29,200 nucleotides of DNA from positions 1 through 29,200 of the forward strand of contig PDHQ01000380.1 of the NCBI GenBank assembly GCA_003339415.1, written 5' to 3'. Position numbers and translations under genes: made by a program. Within the stretch, counting starts at the first letter, position 1; every line of letters starts with the position of its first letter. The stretch is from Ophiocordyceps camponoti-saundersi (nom. inval.). Its lineage: Eukaryota; Ascomycota; Sordariomycetes; Hypocreales; Ophiocordycipitaceae. The notes under the pieces were generated by a model. That model was not told the DNA's origin and ran no database searches. It saw only the letters and a program-made list of their open reading frames with translations. Positions 10,762-20,914 of the stretch are shown piece after piece.

Positions 10762-11062
10762 TATTAAGTAGTCTTTATACGTATATATAAGTAAGAGAAA
10801 GCAAAGGTAACCTAAATTAAGTATAATTAGAGATAGATACCCTTCCTTTATTATACGAGGAAGAGCGGCTATATAGCTAGATAATACTTTATTTCTATAC
10901 CCTCCTTTTTCTTATCTAAGCTACCTCCTACCTCCTAAGTCGTACGAGGCACGACTTAGGTAGTAATATATATTTCGTTAGAGGCTTCCCTATATCCGTG
11001 CTATCCTCTATATATATATCGTATAGTAGATATAAAGGGGTATAGAGAGATAATATTTAATA
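10762..11062 (-). repeat. 5' LTR of the younger copia
   Basis: 301 bp, beginning TATTAAGTAG and ending TTAATA on the plus strand. It is the best-preserved of the three LTRs and keeps CpG-containing segments (for example CGTACGAGGCACG) that are TA-converted in the others. On the minus strand, the leader and primer-binding site would start just below 10762, reading CTAATTAATAG. I could not match this to a particular tRNA. Confidence 0.92.
10934..10960. repeat. Conserved LTR hairpin, 5' LTR copy
   Basis: CCTAAGTCGT and ACGACTTAGG are perfect 10-base arms around the loop ACGAGGC. In the 3' LTR both arms changed together (CGT to TAT, ACG to ATA), so pairing stayed perfect. It may be an operator-like palindrome or a structured element in the U3 DNA or an antisense transcript. 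Confidence 0.8.
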
Positions 11063-11067
11063 TTATT
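11063..11067. repeat. 5-bp target-site duplication TTATT (right)
   Basis: This is the second copy of the duplication at 3763-3767. The next base, 11068, continues the older element's pol exactly where 3767 left off. Confidence 0.85.
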
Positions 11068-12395
11068 TTTCGTATTAATTTAATAGATTTTTAAAATTTT
11101 CTTATATTTATATAATTTATAAATAGCTATAATATTAATTATAAGCTATTTCTTAGTTATTAGTCCTAGCTTAACTAAGTAGTTATATAATAATAATAAA
11201 TTTATATAAAAAATAAAGGAAATCGGAGAGGCGCTAAGGGATTATATAATATCCTAAATTATAATATAAAGTAAAAGCCTAAAGTTAACCTTATTTACTA
11301 TATTATATAATTCGCTTATAAGGACGCTATATATTACTTTTTTATATTTTATAAATATTTAATAAAGGATATTACTTTTTATAATAAATAAGTTTTATAA
11401 TTAATCCTTTTTACTAAGAATAATAAAGGTACTAAGCTATAATATAAGGTTCTTATTATTAGCAAAAAACTTATTTATAGAAATAAATAGCTTTATATAA
11501 GATAAATTTAAAAAGATAAAGCGTAGCCCTTATTAAGCGTTATTAATTTATTATTAAAATTATTTATTAAGGGCGGCGATATTTTAAAAGCGAAGATTAG
11601 TTACTTAAGTAGTAATAATAAGGTTATATAAAGCTTTAAGCTAGTAAGTAAAAGTAATATACGCCTTATAAGCACGTTAACTAATAAAGTCTTATAAAGC
11701 TATATTAGCGTTTAAGTTAATAGCTTATAAACTAGTAGCTTATCCTTTTTATATAAGAATAATATTATATAATTATTAAGTAACGCGGCTATTATTAAAG
11801 TTAATAAAAGTGCTATTTATAAGGAATATTTTACGCTTTATATAAAACTATACCTTTTCTAGTTTTAATTTTTTAAGCGTAAAGAATAATTAAAAGGTAA
11901 ATAAGAATATATTATCTATTTATAAGCTTATTATACTAAAAGTATTAAGTCCGCTTATAATATAAAAAAGGTATAAATTATATAATAAAGGCTTTATAAG
12001 TAATTTTATATAATAGTAATTAAAGTATATTTTAAACTAATATAATCCTAATTTTATAAGTTTATATAATAGCTTTTTAATATATTAAAAAGTATAGGGG
12101 GGTATTAATCTTAAAGTTTTTTAAGTAAAAAGGCGTAAATTATATAACTTTAATAGTTAAAAGATTATATATAAGCTTAAATAATATTTTAAAGCTCCCT
12201 TTATATATTATATAATTTTATAAAGATAAGTTTAAAAGTAAAAAGAAAGCGCTATAATATATATAAAATTATAAGTAATTATATAAGAATTTCTTCCTTA
12301 TTATTATTATTATATCTTTAAATAATTAGTTAAAACTTTTTATAAAAGTAATTATTTTAATTTTTAACCTCTTATATAAAATATATTTTAATAAA

Positions 12396-12404
12396 ACGCT
12401 TAGT
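12396..12404. repeat. Target-site duplication ACGCTTAGT (left)
   Basis: Nine bases identical to 14289-14297, flanking sequence absent from the younger copia at the same place. Eight bases are certain; the ninth (T) may belong to the insertion end. Confidence 0.7.
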
Positions 12405-14288
12405 ATAAACTTTTTACATATTTTATAAACTCTACGCTTATAGCGACGCGGATATAAACTTTTTATTTTTATATTATAAGAAAACTTTACTCTCTCTAGT
12501 ACCTTATAATAATAGCTAGCTACGCCTATAGTAACTCTAGGAGGGAGGGCGACGCTATATAAGTTAATTATAACTATAAAAATTCTTTAATTAAAATATA
12601 ATTATACTTTAAATTATAATAATCTTAAACTTAAAAATTTATTATATTTATTACCTTATTAGAAGCTAAGGTAAATATTAGTAAGATTATTTTAGAAAAC
12701 GCTTTTATCTTTATATAAGTAATTATTAAATAAGTAGCGAAGTTTAAAAAGGTCTAAGGAGGCGCCCCCCTTACTTTAACTTTATTAGTTAATAATATTT
12801 TTTTAGCTATTATAGCTATAATTTCCTCTTATTTTTATAGCTTTAAAGGGAGCGGAATTCCTTTAATATAAGCTATAGTTATTATTAAAGTGCTAAAAAA
12901 AGATATTAAAAATTAGGTTCCTAAGTAATATAAGCGATAGCTTATAATTTACTTTAACTTTATTATTATTTTACTCTAAGTTTAAGGCCTTAAAATAATT
13001 ATAATAAATATTAACTATAAATTTTATAAGTTAAGCTAAGCTTTTATAATAAGAAAATTAACTAATAGCGATATTAGAATAATATTTTAAAATACTATTT
13101 ATAAGCTTTAATTTAATTTAAGGTAGCTTTATATTATTTTTAAAGAAAAGGTATACTTAACTAGTAAAGGTTATATTTTTATTATAAAAAAGGTATTAGC
13201 GTAAGCCTTATAATAAAGCGGTAAGGAAGCTTTTTAGAAAAAGATTAAGTTATTAAATAAAGTCTTAGTAATATTACTATATATAAAAAATACTATTCTA
13301 AAACTTAGCGTAGTTTCTTAATAATTACTATTAATAGCGTAGCGGATATAAATTAAATTTATAATAAAGGTATAATAATATAAATAAAGATTTTTAACGC
13401 TAAATTATATATATTAAAAGTTTAATTTTAATAATATTTTTAGTATTACTAACTTAAATATATTACTAAATACTATATAATAAAGCTATAATATAATAAA
13501 TACTTTATCTTTCTATATATAAAAAGCGAGTCCGCTTATCTTATAGCTTATAAGAAAAAATTATACTATTATCCTTTTTATTAAAAATCTTACTTTAAGT
13601 AGAATTAACTTTACTTTAAAATAAGAGCGGTATAAGACTAAGCGAAGGATATATATATTACTTAACTTTAAAAGTTTATTAATTAAAACTTTATATATAC
13701 CGCCCCTCCTCCTCCCTTTTTAACGCTAACCGGAAACTAATAATAGCTAGGGCGGAAACGCTAGAAGGCGAATATAATAATACCCCCTTTTTTAACTTTA
13801 ACTTTATACTTATCCGTAGCTTTATTATAATAATCTAGCTATTTTTCGAGATTAGCTATTATAAAATTTATTATAAGATAATAAAACTTTTATATATTAC
13901 TAAGCTACGCTAATAAGGCCTTAATTAATTAGATTATTAAGGCCGCTTTAATTAAACGCGGGAATTTAGTTTATAATAATAATAATAGCTAGGAGAATAA
14001 GTAAATTATATAAACTCTATATTAAACCCGGTTTACGTATACTCTTACTACCGCAGAGTCCGCTTTAAAGGAAATATTAGCTTTAAAATTACTAATTAAT
14101 ACCTAACTTATTAAATATATAAAGTGCTAGGTATAAGCGGGGTTTAACTTAAAATTAAGGTAACGCTTAAGAGGAGGGTTTTACTTTAAGTTTTCTAGTT
14201 TGTCCCCTTTTTAGAATATATATAAGATAATTCTAAGCTTTATAAAGTATATTAGCGTATAAATATTATTTATTATTATTATAATAAT
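12405..14288. mobile_element. 1.88-kb insertion in copia pol, probable DNA transposon
   Basis: Comparing the older copia with the intact younger copy shows extra sequence between the residues just before the RT and the RT block itself (equivalent to about 6985 in the younger copy). It is flanked by ACGCTTAGT on both sides. An 8-9 bp duplication fits hAT or Mutator-like DNA transposons. Both ends are AT-rich and I could not confirm terminal inverted repeats; both contain an ACGCT(T/A)AT block about 20-40 bp in. Internally there are fairly open frames on the plus strand (about 13890-14215, ending in an RGGFYFKFSSLSPF-like tail). No transposase motif was recognised. Composition shows RIP like its host. 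Confidence 0.65.
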
Positions 14289-14297
14289 ACGCTTAGT
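14289..14297. repeat. Target-site duplication ACGCTTAGT (right)
   Basis: Second copy of 12396-12404. After it the sequence resumes alignment with the younger copia pol. Confidence 0.7.
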
Positions 14298-16303
14298 TAA
14301 GTTTATAATTAGATTATATTAAATAAATATAAAAACTTTTTAAGCTAAAAAAGTATTAATTTTATTATAATTTAAAGCTTAAAATAGCTATTTTAAAATA
14401 GTAATAACTCCTTATTATCTAAGTTATATAGCTAAGGTATAATTATTCTTTTTTTAATTATAATAAATATAAAGGGGAACGCTTTATATAAGTCTTTATT
14501 ACTTAGGAGTATAATTAGAATCTTAAAGTATACTTTCTTTAATATAAGTATAAATAAGAGAGAGTATAAGTATAGCTTAACTTATATTATATAAAAGCGT
14601 ATTAATTTTATTAAGAGCCTAAGTATAATATCCTAGTAGTTAAAACTTAAAATATAATAAGGGCCTTATTATTTATCCTTTTTACGCTAAATAAAGACTT
14701 TACTTTATAAGGGAAAAGATAATATATTATATAAATTAAGTTTATTTTAAGTATATAAGGTATGTAAAACGTCCGCCTAAGCCTTAATTTATTATATATA
14801 TTTTATTATATTTTAAATTATATAAGCGTATATAATAATATTAAGGGAGGGGGGCGAGTTATATAAAATATAAAGGTAAGCATTAAAGATAAGGAGAGTA
14901 GGGACTAAACTGTTAGGACCGGCGGTATTATTTATAGCTTTTATAGCTATTTAAAAAATAGTAACGTTATTAGTTTTAGAGTTAATTTCCTATTATAAGA
15001 TATTATACGCTTAATAAAGAGGAGTATATATATATTTAACTTTGCTAATTACTTAATATACCTTAATAAGCACTTCTTTATATAAGGTTTTAAGTAGTTT
15101 AATATTTATATAAAACTTTATTAAGGAAAAATTTATACTAGCGTTATAAGAGATACTATTTAAGGGACCTTAATATATATAAATTTAGCACTTATATAAG
15201 GCGTTTTAGGTATTTATAGCTAATATACTTTTTGTAAATACCGCGGCTTAAAATAATATAGCTTTATTAATAGTATATAAAACTAGCTAACTGCTAATAT
15301 AGAAGATATTAATAATAACTAAGTAGTTAAAGTTATAATTATCCTTAATAGAGAATTTAAACTACTAAGGTTTAGCGTTATATAACTAATATTAATAGTA
15401 AAAACGCTAAATAAACTTAAAAGCTATAAGTATAATATTTAAAAATCTAGCGTTTTTAAGTAAATTATATAAATATTATATATATAAGTGCTTAAAATAT
15501 TAATATAGCTATTATAGTTTTTATTTAGTATAATATAATATAAATTTAATTTATAATATTTTAAAAAATAAATATTTTTATTTCCTAATAATAGGGACTA
15601 TTATACTGTTATATTATATAATAATATTCTTTTTATAATTATAAAAAGTATAAAAACAGTTAGTATTTTTAAGGTAATATAATATAAAACTTTATTAAGG
15701 GGGTTTTATATAATAATAATACTAATTAGTTAAGTTAGTTTTAAAAACCTAAAATAAATTATATTTTTAGTTAGAATCTAGTTTATAGTTATATAAGGGT
15801 ATTCTTAAATATAAGCCTTTACTTATAGTTTACCTATTATTAAGATTTATATAGCTCCTATATCTTAAAGCTCGCCTTAATATATTATATAATAAGTATT
15901 AAATAAGAAGAATTATTCCGCGGGAACTATAAGGGCCTTAAAGTAATAAATATTATTATTAGTAAGTTAATATATATAAGCCGCTATAATAAAGAATAAA
16001 ACCGCGTTTTTACTATATACGATTTCTTCTTTATTATCTAGTTTATTATTACTATTATTATATAATTATAGGAACTAGGAATCCTAATTATTAAATCCCT
16101 TATATAAAAAAAAAAGCGTTAAACTCCTTATTAGTAGGGGGTTATTAGTTAGTTTTTTTATACCTTATAAGGTACTATTTATATATATATTAAATATTAT
16201 TTAATTTATAGTTTATAAACTAATATCCCTTCTTTTTATATATAAAATATTTATATATTATATAAAGTTAAAAATATTATTATAGTAAGGAGTAGTATTA
16301 TAT

Positions 16304-16650
16304 AGTTAAGGGGTAATAAGCGTTAAAATCGCCGAGGATAATTAGCGGAGTAGAGGCGGAGGTAAAATATAAAAAAAGAGAAGGAGAAGGTAAGCGTAAG
16401 AAAAGTTTAATATATATTTTAAGCGGCGGGGAGTAGATAGTAAGTACCTAAAGCTTATTATAAAAAGAAACTTCTATAAAGTTAAGCTTTATAATAAAGT
16501 CCTAGTTACTAATTTTATATTATTTATATATATAAAGGAGAGCTTTATTTTAACCTAAATAAGGTAATAAGGAGCGAGTTTAAGAAATAAAAGGGTTTTA
16601 TATATATTAAGCTAGAATTCTTATATAATAATAATATTATAGCTCTCCTT
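16304..16650 (-). pseudogene. LINE endonuclease fragment
   Basis: The minus-strand translation contains VLTIYSPP followed by LIILGDFNAYYPLT (16304-16345). This is the catalytic GDFNAHHPLW motif of LINE apurinic endonucleases, with both His codons turned to Tyr (CAC/CAT to TAC/TAT), as RIP predicts. Upstream RSLLPYLG and ALLYI segments are compatible with the N-terminal half of the domain. The protein stops at the element junction immediately after the motif, so the SDH-containing C-terminal half is gone. Confidence 0.8.
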
Positions 16651-16799
16651 ACTAAATAAAGTAAGCTAAATAAAGTAATTAATTTTTTATATATTTTATA
16701 ATAAAGTTATAATTTTTATAAAAACTAAGTATTAGGAATAGTTATTTATAATAACTTTAGTTATATAAAATCTACTAATATAAACTCTACTTAGAATTA

Positions 16800-17560
16800 T
16801 TATAAAGCTACTTAGCGATATATTTAAATTAAAGATATTTATAATATTATTTAAAATATATAAAGTTTTTATAAAATTTATAATAAATTATCTCTATATT
16901 TATAATTATTTTATTTAAGTAAAGCTTATTTATATCTTTTACGCTACTAAGGCTTATAATAAGATAAGTTTATAAAGCTTCTCCGCTAATAATATACTAA
17001 GGTTAAAGCGCTTTCGCCTAAATTATATTAACTTTATTTACCTCCTTAATAATATTAAGTAAAGCGTTATAGTTATAATTAGCTATTAAGGTTTAAATAC
17101 TTTTAGTAATAATAATATAAGTTTAGTATATATACTTAGCCTCCGCTTTAAAAGCTTAAGCTATTTATTTATTTTTAAAAATAAAATCCTTATATTTTAA
17201 GTTAAATATAATAATAAGATTACCGCTAAGAAATTAGCGCGCGGTAACTATTATAAAATAGCTTATAGCCTTATTAACTTTCTAAATAACTTTTTAGGGA
17301 GTAAGCGCTAAAACTTTATTAATTACTAAGATATTTTTTATTAATATAAATACCTTTTTTTTTATTCTTACTAGAACCGGCTATATAAGGGGCGCTATAA
17401 GGGGGGCAAAGTTTAAGGTAAAGTTTACGATTATACTAGCTTAAGTTAAAGCTTCGAGGGCGGAGTTTAACTCCTTACTTATTATTTTATAGAAAGCGGC
17501 CTTAACTAACTTTTAAATAGCGTAGGAGATAATAATAAGAAAGCTAAATAAGTTTTAAGA
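16800..17560 (-). pseudogene. LINE ORF1 (gag-like, nucleic-acid binding) remnant
   Basis: The minus-strand translation has the pattern of fungal LINE gag proteins: a K.LNSALEAL helix (about 17460-17500), then AR.FLSGNLIIIF (about 17205-17250; usually AR.LPSGD), AFKAEAKYIY, and an ISLSSV.D.NKLYL..III segment near 16930-16980. After this comes a Tyr-rich stretch ending in YIAK, which reads as a CCHC zinc knuckle if Tyr replaced Cys and His by RIP. It would bind element RNA for target-primed reverse transcription. Stops throughout. Confidence 0.65.
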
Positions 17561-17828
17561 GGCTTATTAGCGCTATTAAAGCTTAGTAAATATTATATTA
17601 AGGATACTTTATATAGGGTAAAAATCTTATATAGAGATTATTTTAGTAAATTTTTTATATATAAACTTTAAAATAAGATTTATTAAGGTTTAAAAAATAT
17701 TAATAAATAAGTTATTAAAGTTAATAATAATATTAAATTAACTTTTACTTATATATAGGTATTATTAGGATTAGTTAAGCCCCTAAGTTTTACTATTAAG
17801 TATTATTAGTATTAATAGTAGATTAAGA

Positions 17829-17841
17829 GGCGGACCGCCTT
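17829..17841. repeat. Short perfect palindrome AGGCGGACCGCCT
   Basis: Six-base arms around one base, in a small GC-richer patch (17825-17890) upstream of the LINE ORF1. It could be part of the LINE 5' leader. No function can be assigned. Confidence 0.4.
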
Positions 17842-17970
17842 ATAACCCCGCGTTTAAAGTTATTCCCTTAGCGGAGTTAGACTTTAAAAGGCAGAAAGTA
17901 CTAAATTCTTATAATATTATAATATTAAGTATAAATAAGGACCCTAATTATTTAAAGTTATAAAAAGTTA

Positions 17971-18067
17971 TAATCTTATTATTTAAATTTTTATTATTAG
18001 ATAATTAATTATTATTTTAACTTTAAACTAATTAAAAGTGTTATTTAACTTTTATCTTATACTTATA
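17971..18067 (+). repeat. Truncated 5' LTR (97 bp) of the plus-strand copia
   Basis: It aligns without gaps to 23830-23926. The differences are C in the 3' LTR and T here (for example CTCTATTACTAG against TTTTATTATTAG), plus one G/A, so this copy took more RIP. The sequence after ACTTATA (TAGTAATAATTCC, 18068-18080) is where a primer-binding site starting TGG would lie, now TAG. Confidence 0.85.
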
Positions 18068-18189
18068 TAGTAATAATTCCTCTTATTTTAAAAAGGCTAT
18101 AAAAATTAAAGAAAAATTTAAAAAATACCGCTAAATAAATAAGCTTTTTTTTAGCTAAGAAATATATTTTCTAAAGTTCGCTATAATTT

Positions 18190-19250
18190 TTCTAAGCTTT
18201 AAGGCTTTAAGAATTATCTTACTTAGGCGCTTTATATAGAGTTTGCCCTTATACGTAAGAAACTTTAACTTACTATATAATAAGAAAGTAATAATAAAAC
18301 TAAAAACGCCTAAGCCCTTATAAGGCTATTTATTAATAATAGTCTCTTAAGATAAATAAAGTAGATTAAAAATACTATATTTAAAATAAGTTAAAAGACC
18401 TTTATAATCCCTCTTCCTTTATATTGAATTTTCTTCTTATAAGGGATTTATTTAATATATACTATATAAAAAGTAATATAGAAGTTTATTTTAATAAGAT
18501 AAAATTAAGCTACGAAAAGCTTCTTTTTAGAGATATTAAGATACCTGAGATTATTATAATAAGCTTAATACTTACGGGCTTACGAAATAAATATTAAGGC
18601 TTTATAACGAATATTATATATATAACGAATATTATATAAGCTTTACGAAACGACGAAAAGGCGTATACTCTTAAGACCCTCTTCTCGTCCCTTATCGACG
18701 AGGGAAAAAAATGCCTCTTCTGCTAAGAATGTTTTAAATACCTTTTATAAAGGTAAGAAGCCTTATAAGTAGAAGAAAGAGATTATTTTTTGCCCGAACT
18801 ATAAAAATAAAAGGTATTAAGTAGATTTATACTAGTATTTATACCTTTATAAAGCCCCTAATTAGTAGGAATAAAAGGATGCCTCTTCGGATAAGAAGAG
18901 AAAAATATAGTAAATAAAGGCTTTATTAAAAGCCTAGAAAGAGAGGAAAATAAAGGAAAAAATTATAGCTATTATGAATTCCCCTATAAGTTCTATTCTA
19001 AAGAAGATGAAAAATCCTTATTATAAACCGGCTTGAAAAACGATTAAGAAAACGGTCCTTCTTACGAAAAACGATCGAATAACTAAATTAAATTTAGGTA
19101 AAAAAGAGATTAAAAAAGAAGAAAAAGAAGTTAAAAAAGAACAAAGAGAATAATCCGATTCTAATAAAGAAGTCGAATTTATCAGTATCCCTATATAGGT
19201 AAATAATACCTTTCTTCCTTCTATTAATAATATAACTAATAATAATACTA
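18190..19250 (+). pseudogene. Copia Gag (capsid, zinc knuckle), broken
   Basis: Gag packages the element RNA. The N-terminal helical domain runs from about 18190 (KNYLT.ALY...) through IKSNIEVYF, KIPEIIII and ALRNDEKAYTLKTL to LIDEGKK at 18691-18711. There the frame shifts by +1 at a run of seven A. The new frame holds a CCHC zinc knuckle at about 18791-18850: CPNY.NKRY, where Tyr replaces Cys and His, followed by a .YLY...KAPN tail typical of fungal copia knuckles. A Lys/Glu-rich linker follows (about 19080-19150). The 18-bp tandem duplication at 18603-18638 adds six codons. Most stops are RIP-type. Confidence 0.75.
18603..18638. repeat. Perfect 18-bp tandem duplication in gag
   Basis: TATAACGAATATTATATA occurs twice back to back. 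It keeps the reading frame, adding six codons that read as a duplicated TNI(I/M) motif. With no differences between copies it is either recent or was duplicated after RIP. Confidence 0.8.
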
Positions 19251-20453
19251 TAGGATTTATAGATTTAAATATTAATAGTAATAGATTAAGATTAATATAA
19301 AATTCTGTTTTTTCTACCTCTAATACTTATAGTAATAATAAAATTATAATGTATTTCCTTTACGATATAAGTATAATAAAGTATATAGTATTTTATAAAG
19401 ACTTATTAATTAATTATAAGCTTTTTAATATAAAAATATAATAGGGAAAAGCAAATATTATAATAGTAAAGGAAGCTAAAGATATTATTTTCTAGTTTAA
19501 AAATAATAAATAGTATTATAAATTAAGTAATATATTTTATATACCTAAATTAAGTATTAATATACTATTATAATCTTACTTTAGTAAAATAAGTACTTTA
19601 ATTTATATAGAAATAGTATAACTATTTATAAATAATAAAGAAATAGCTAAAAGCTATAAATATAATAATCTTTATTATAAGTATAATAAGCTTAAAAGCA
19701 ATATAAATAATAAAAAATATATATTAAATACTAGTAAAGAAATAGATTTATTTCTATAATATAAAAGACTAGGGCATATTAATTATAAAGTTTTAATTAG
19801 ATTCTTAAAAAGTAAAGATAATACTATTAAATTTAATTATAATAGTATTAAATAAGTAAAATAATATAAAGAGTATATATAAGCTAAATTAACTAATAAG
19901 ATTAATAAGAAAGCTTTTACTATATAATATACTTACTTAGAAAAAAGAAGTATAGATATCTAGGGTTTTATTAAAATTCCTACTTATAATAAGTATATAT
20001 ATTTTATTACGTTTTTAAACTCTTATATTAGATTCCTAGATATAGCACTTATAAAAATAAAAGATAGTACTTTATAAGAATTTCTTAATTATAAAATAAG
20101 GGTTAAAAATAATAATAATATTATTAAAATAAAGCAAGTTTTTATAAATAACGCTAAGGAATTTATATATAATATAAAGGACTATTATATAAGATAAGGT
20201 ATTATTTTTAATACTAGCCCGCTTAATACTAAGGAGCCTAATAGTAAAATAAAAAGAATAAATAAAATACTATTATATAAAGTACATGCTATTTTATATA
20301 TAGCTAACCTGCTCTATTATCTATAAGGGGAAGCTATTATTACTACTACTTATTTATATAATAAGTCTCTATATAGTAAATTAAGCTAGAAGACTCCTTA
20401 TAAATTAAAAAATAATATTACTTTATCTATTAAAAAATTAGATAAGATTAAAA

Positions 20454-20467
20454 TATTTAATAATATT
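20454..20467. repeat. 14-bp target-site duplication, left copy
   Basis: TATTTAATAATATT, matching TATTTAGTAGTATT at 20915-20928 with two G-to-A differences. It falls in the conserved Phe-Gly-Ser coding block of copia Pol. This copy suffered more mutation. Confidence 0.75.
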
Positions 20468-20553
20468 TTTTTTTTTTTTTTATATTATTCTAGTAACCTA
20501 TATAGGTATCTAAGCATATAATTATTTAATAGAGAGGAAAAACCGGAGTGCCC

Positions 20554-20566
20554 GGGGAAAAACCCC
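20554..20566. repeat. GGGGAAAAACCCC hairpin in the retroposon
   Basis: Four-base G/C stem with an A5 loop, in the 3' half of the element on the minus strand. No assigned role. Confidence 0.5.
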
Positions 20567-20883
20567 TTACTTAATATGTTCGGCTAGCTTGCAGGCTAAC
20601 TTCGTCGTATCGGAAAGCTTAATCGTTATAAGAAGTATCCGAAGTTACGCCGGTCCTAAGCGAGAGGTACCTATATTTCTTATCGCACGTCTTATCTAAG
20701 TTCTGAGTAGTTCCGGTACGTATATCGGCAGATACCGTGGCGAAGATAGTTTTTATTTCGTAATCGTACTCTATTGCCGGATTATAGTCGCTATTGAAGG
20801 GGACCTATTCCTCTAATAACCTACGTTATCTGATTGCACCCTTGCCCCCCGTGCCTTACCTAAGCCTCGGCCGGGTCACCACT

Positions 20884-20913
20884 CCTGCCGAGGGAGGAAA
20901 GGAGCCCGGCAGG
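20884..20913. repeat. Terminal stem-loop of the retroposon (CCTGCCG/CGGCAGG)
   Basis: Perfect 7-bp arms around a 16-base loop, lying exactly at the 5' edge of the element (minus strand), one base from the target duplication. A 5'-terminal stem-loop could belong to a structured source RNA. Confidence 0.6.
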
Positions 20914-20914
20914 G

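Larger units (their letters stand above)
3768..11062 (-). mobile_element. Complete younger Ty1/copia element, 7,295 bp, minus strand
   Basis: It is bounded by two 301-bp direct repeats (3768-4068 and 10762-11062) with TATTAA...TTAATA ends, which are RIPed TGTTAA...TTAACA. A perfect 5-bp duplication, TTATT, lies outside. The internal order on the minus strand is gag-like region (10761 to about 9000), integrase, reverse transcriptase, RNase H (ending about 5546), then a 1.5-kb non-pol block, a purine tract and the 3' LTR. Integrase before RT defines the Ty1/copia superfamily. All stops are of RIP type. It sits inside an older member of the same family. Confidence 0.93.
1889..16300 (-). mobile_element. 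Older Ty1/copia element, split in two by a younger copy of its own family
   Basis: The 3' part (1889-3767) holds the 3' LTR, the 1.5-kb antisense module and the last codons of pol. The rest of pol resumes at 11068 and runs to about 16300. The two halves abut exactly at the site where the younger element (3768-11062, with TTATT duplicated) was inserted; in the intact copy the same sequence is continuous around 5643-5650. This copy is more mutated than the younger one: many CpG sites kept in the younger pol read as TA here. Its 5' end is missing. Homology with the younger copy stops near 16290-16305, the equivalent of about 9030, so the 5' LTR, leader and gag are lost. It also carries the insertion at 12405-14288. 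Confidence 0.85.
11068..16300 (-). pseudogene. Copia pol of the older element, interrupted and RIP-inactivated
   Basis: It is collinear with 5643 to about 9030 of the younger copy, so it holds RNase H (lowest coordinates), reverse transcriptase (around 11700-12400) and integrase (about 14300-15500). It is more degraded: the YEKSRLVIQGY block at 12290-12340 has become a string of Tyr, Lys and stops, and CpG is scarcer. A 1.88-kb insertion at 12405-14288 separates the RT from the sequence just upstream. Its 5' part ends at the LINE junction near 16300. Confidence 0.85.
16304..17960 (-). mobile_element. LINE (non-LTR) retrotransposon fragment, 5' part
   Basis: On the minus strand this carries a gag-like ORF1 followed by the start of an apurinic-type endonuclease, the order of Tad- or I-like LINEs of fungi. 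The rest of the endonuclease, the reverse transcriptase and the 3' end are missing. At about 16300 the sequence passes directly into the truncated copia pol. The 5' limit, near 17960, abuts the truncated LTR of the plus-strand copia. RIP has put stops in every frame. Confidence 0.75.
20468..20914 (-). mobile_element. SINE-like retroposon, GC-rich, minus strand
   Basis: It is flanked by a 14-bp duplication and starts on the plus strand with a run of T (20466-20481), i.e. a poly(A) tail on the minus strand, so the element points left. The body (about 20530-20914) is GC-rich with normal CA and TG dinucleotides. At about 447 bp it is near the length below which RIP is inefficient in Neurospora. 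The 5' end forms a CCTGCCG/CGGCAGG hairpin. GGCAGGAGTGG near the 5' end resembles a Pol III A box; no B box was found. The minus-strand frame 20622-20804 is open for 61 codons and then meets TAA; with RIP-type stops read through it would extend further, so a truncated LINE tail or processed transcript is also possible. Length modulo 3 explains the pol frame on either side. Confidence 0.75.

Noticed and set aside
20530..20914. tRNA, 5S rRNA or host gene exon in the GC island
   Set aside because: No cloverleaf, B box or 5S-like sequence was seen, and poly(A) plus target duplications point to retroposition. A transcript origin remains open.
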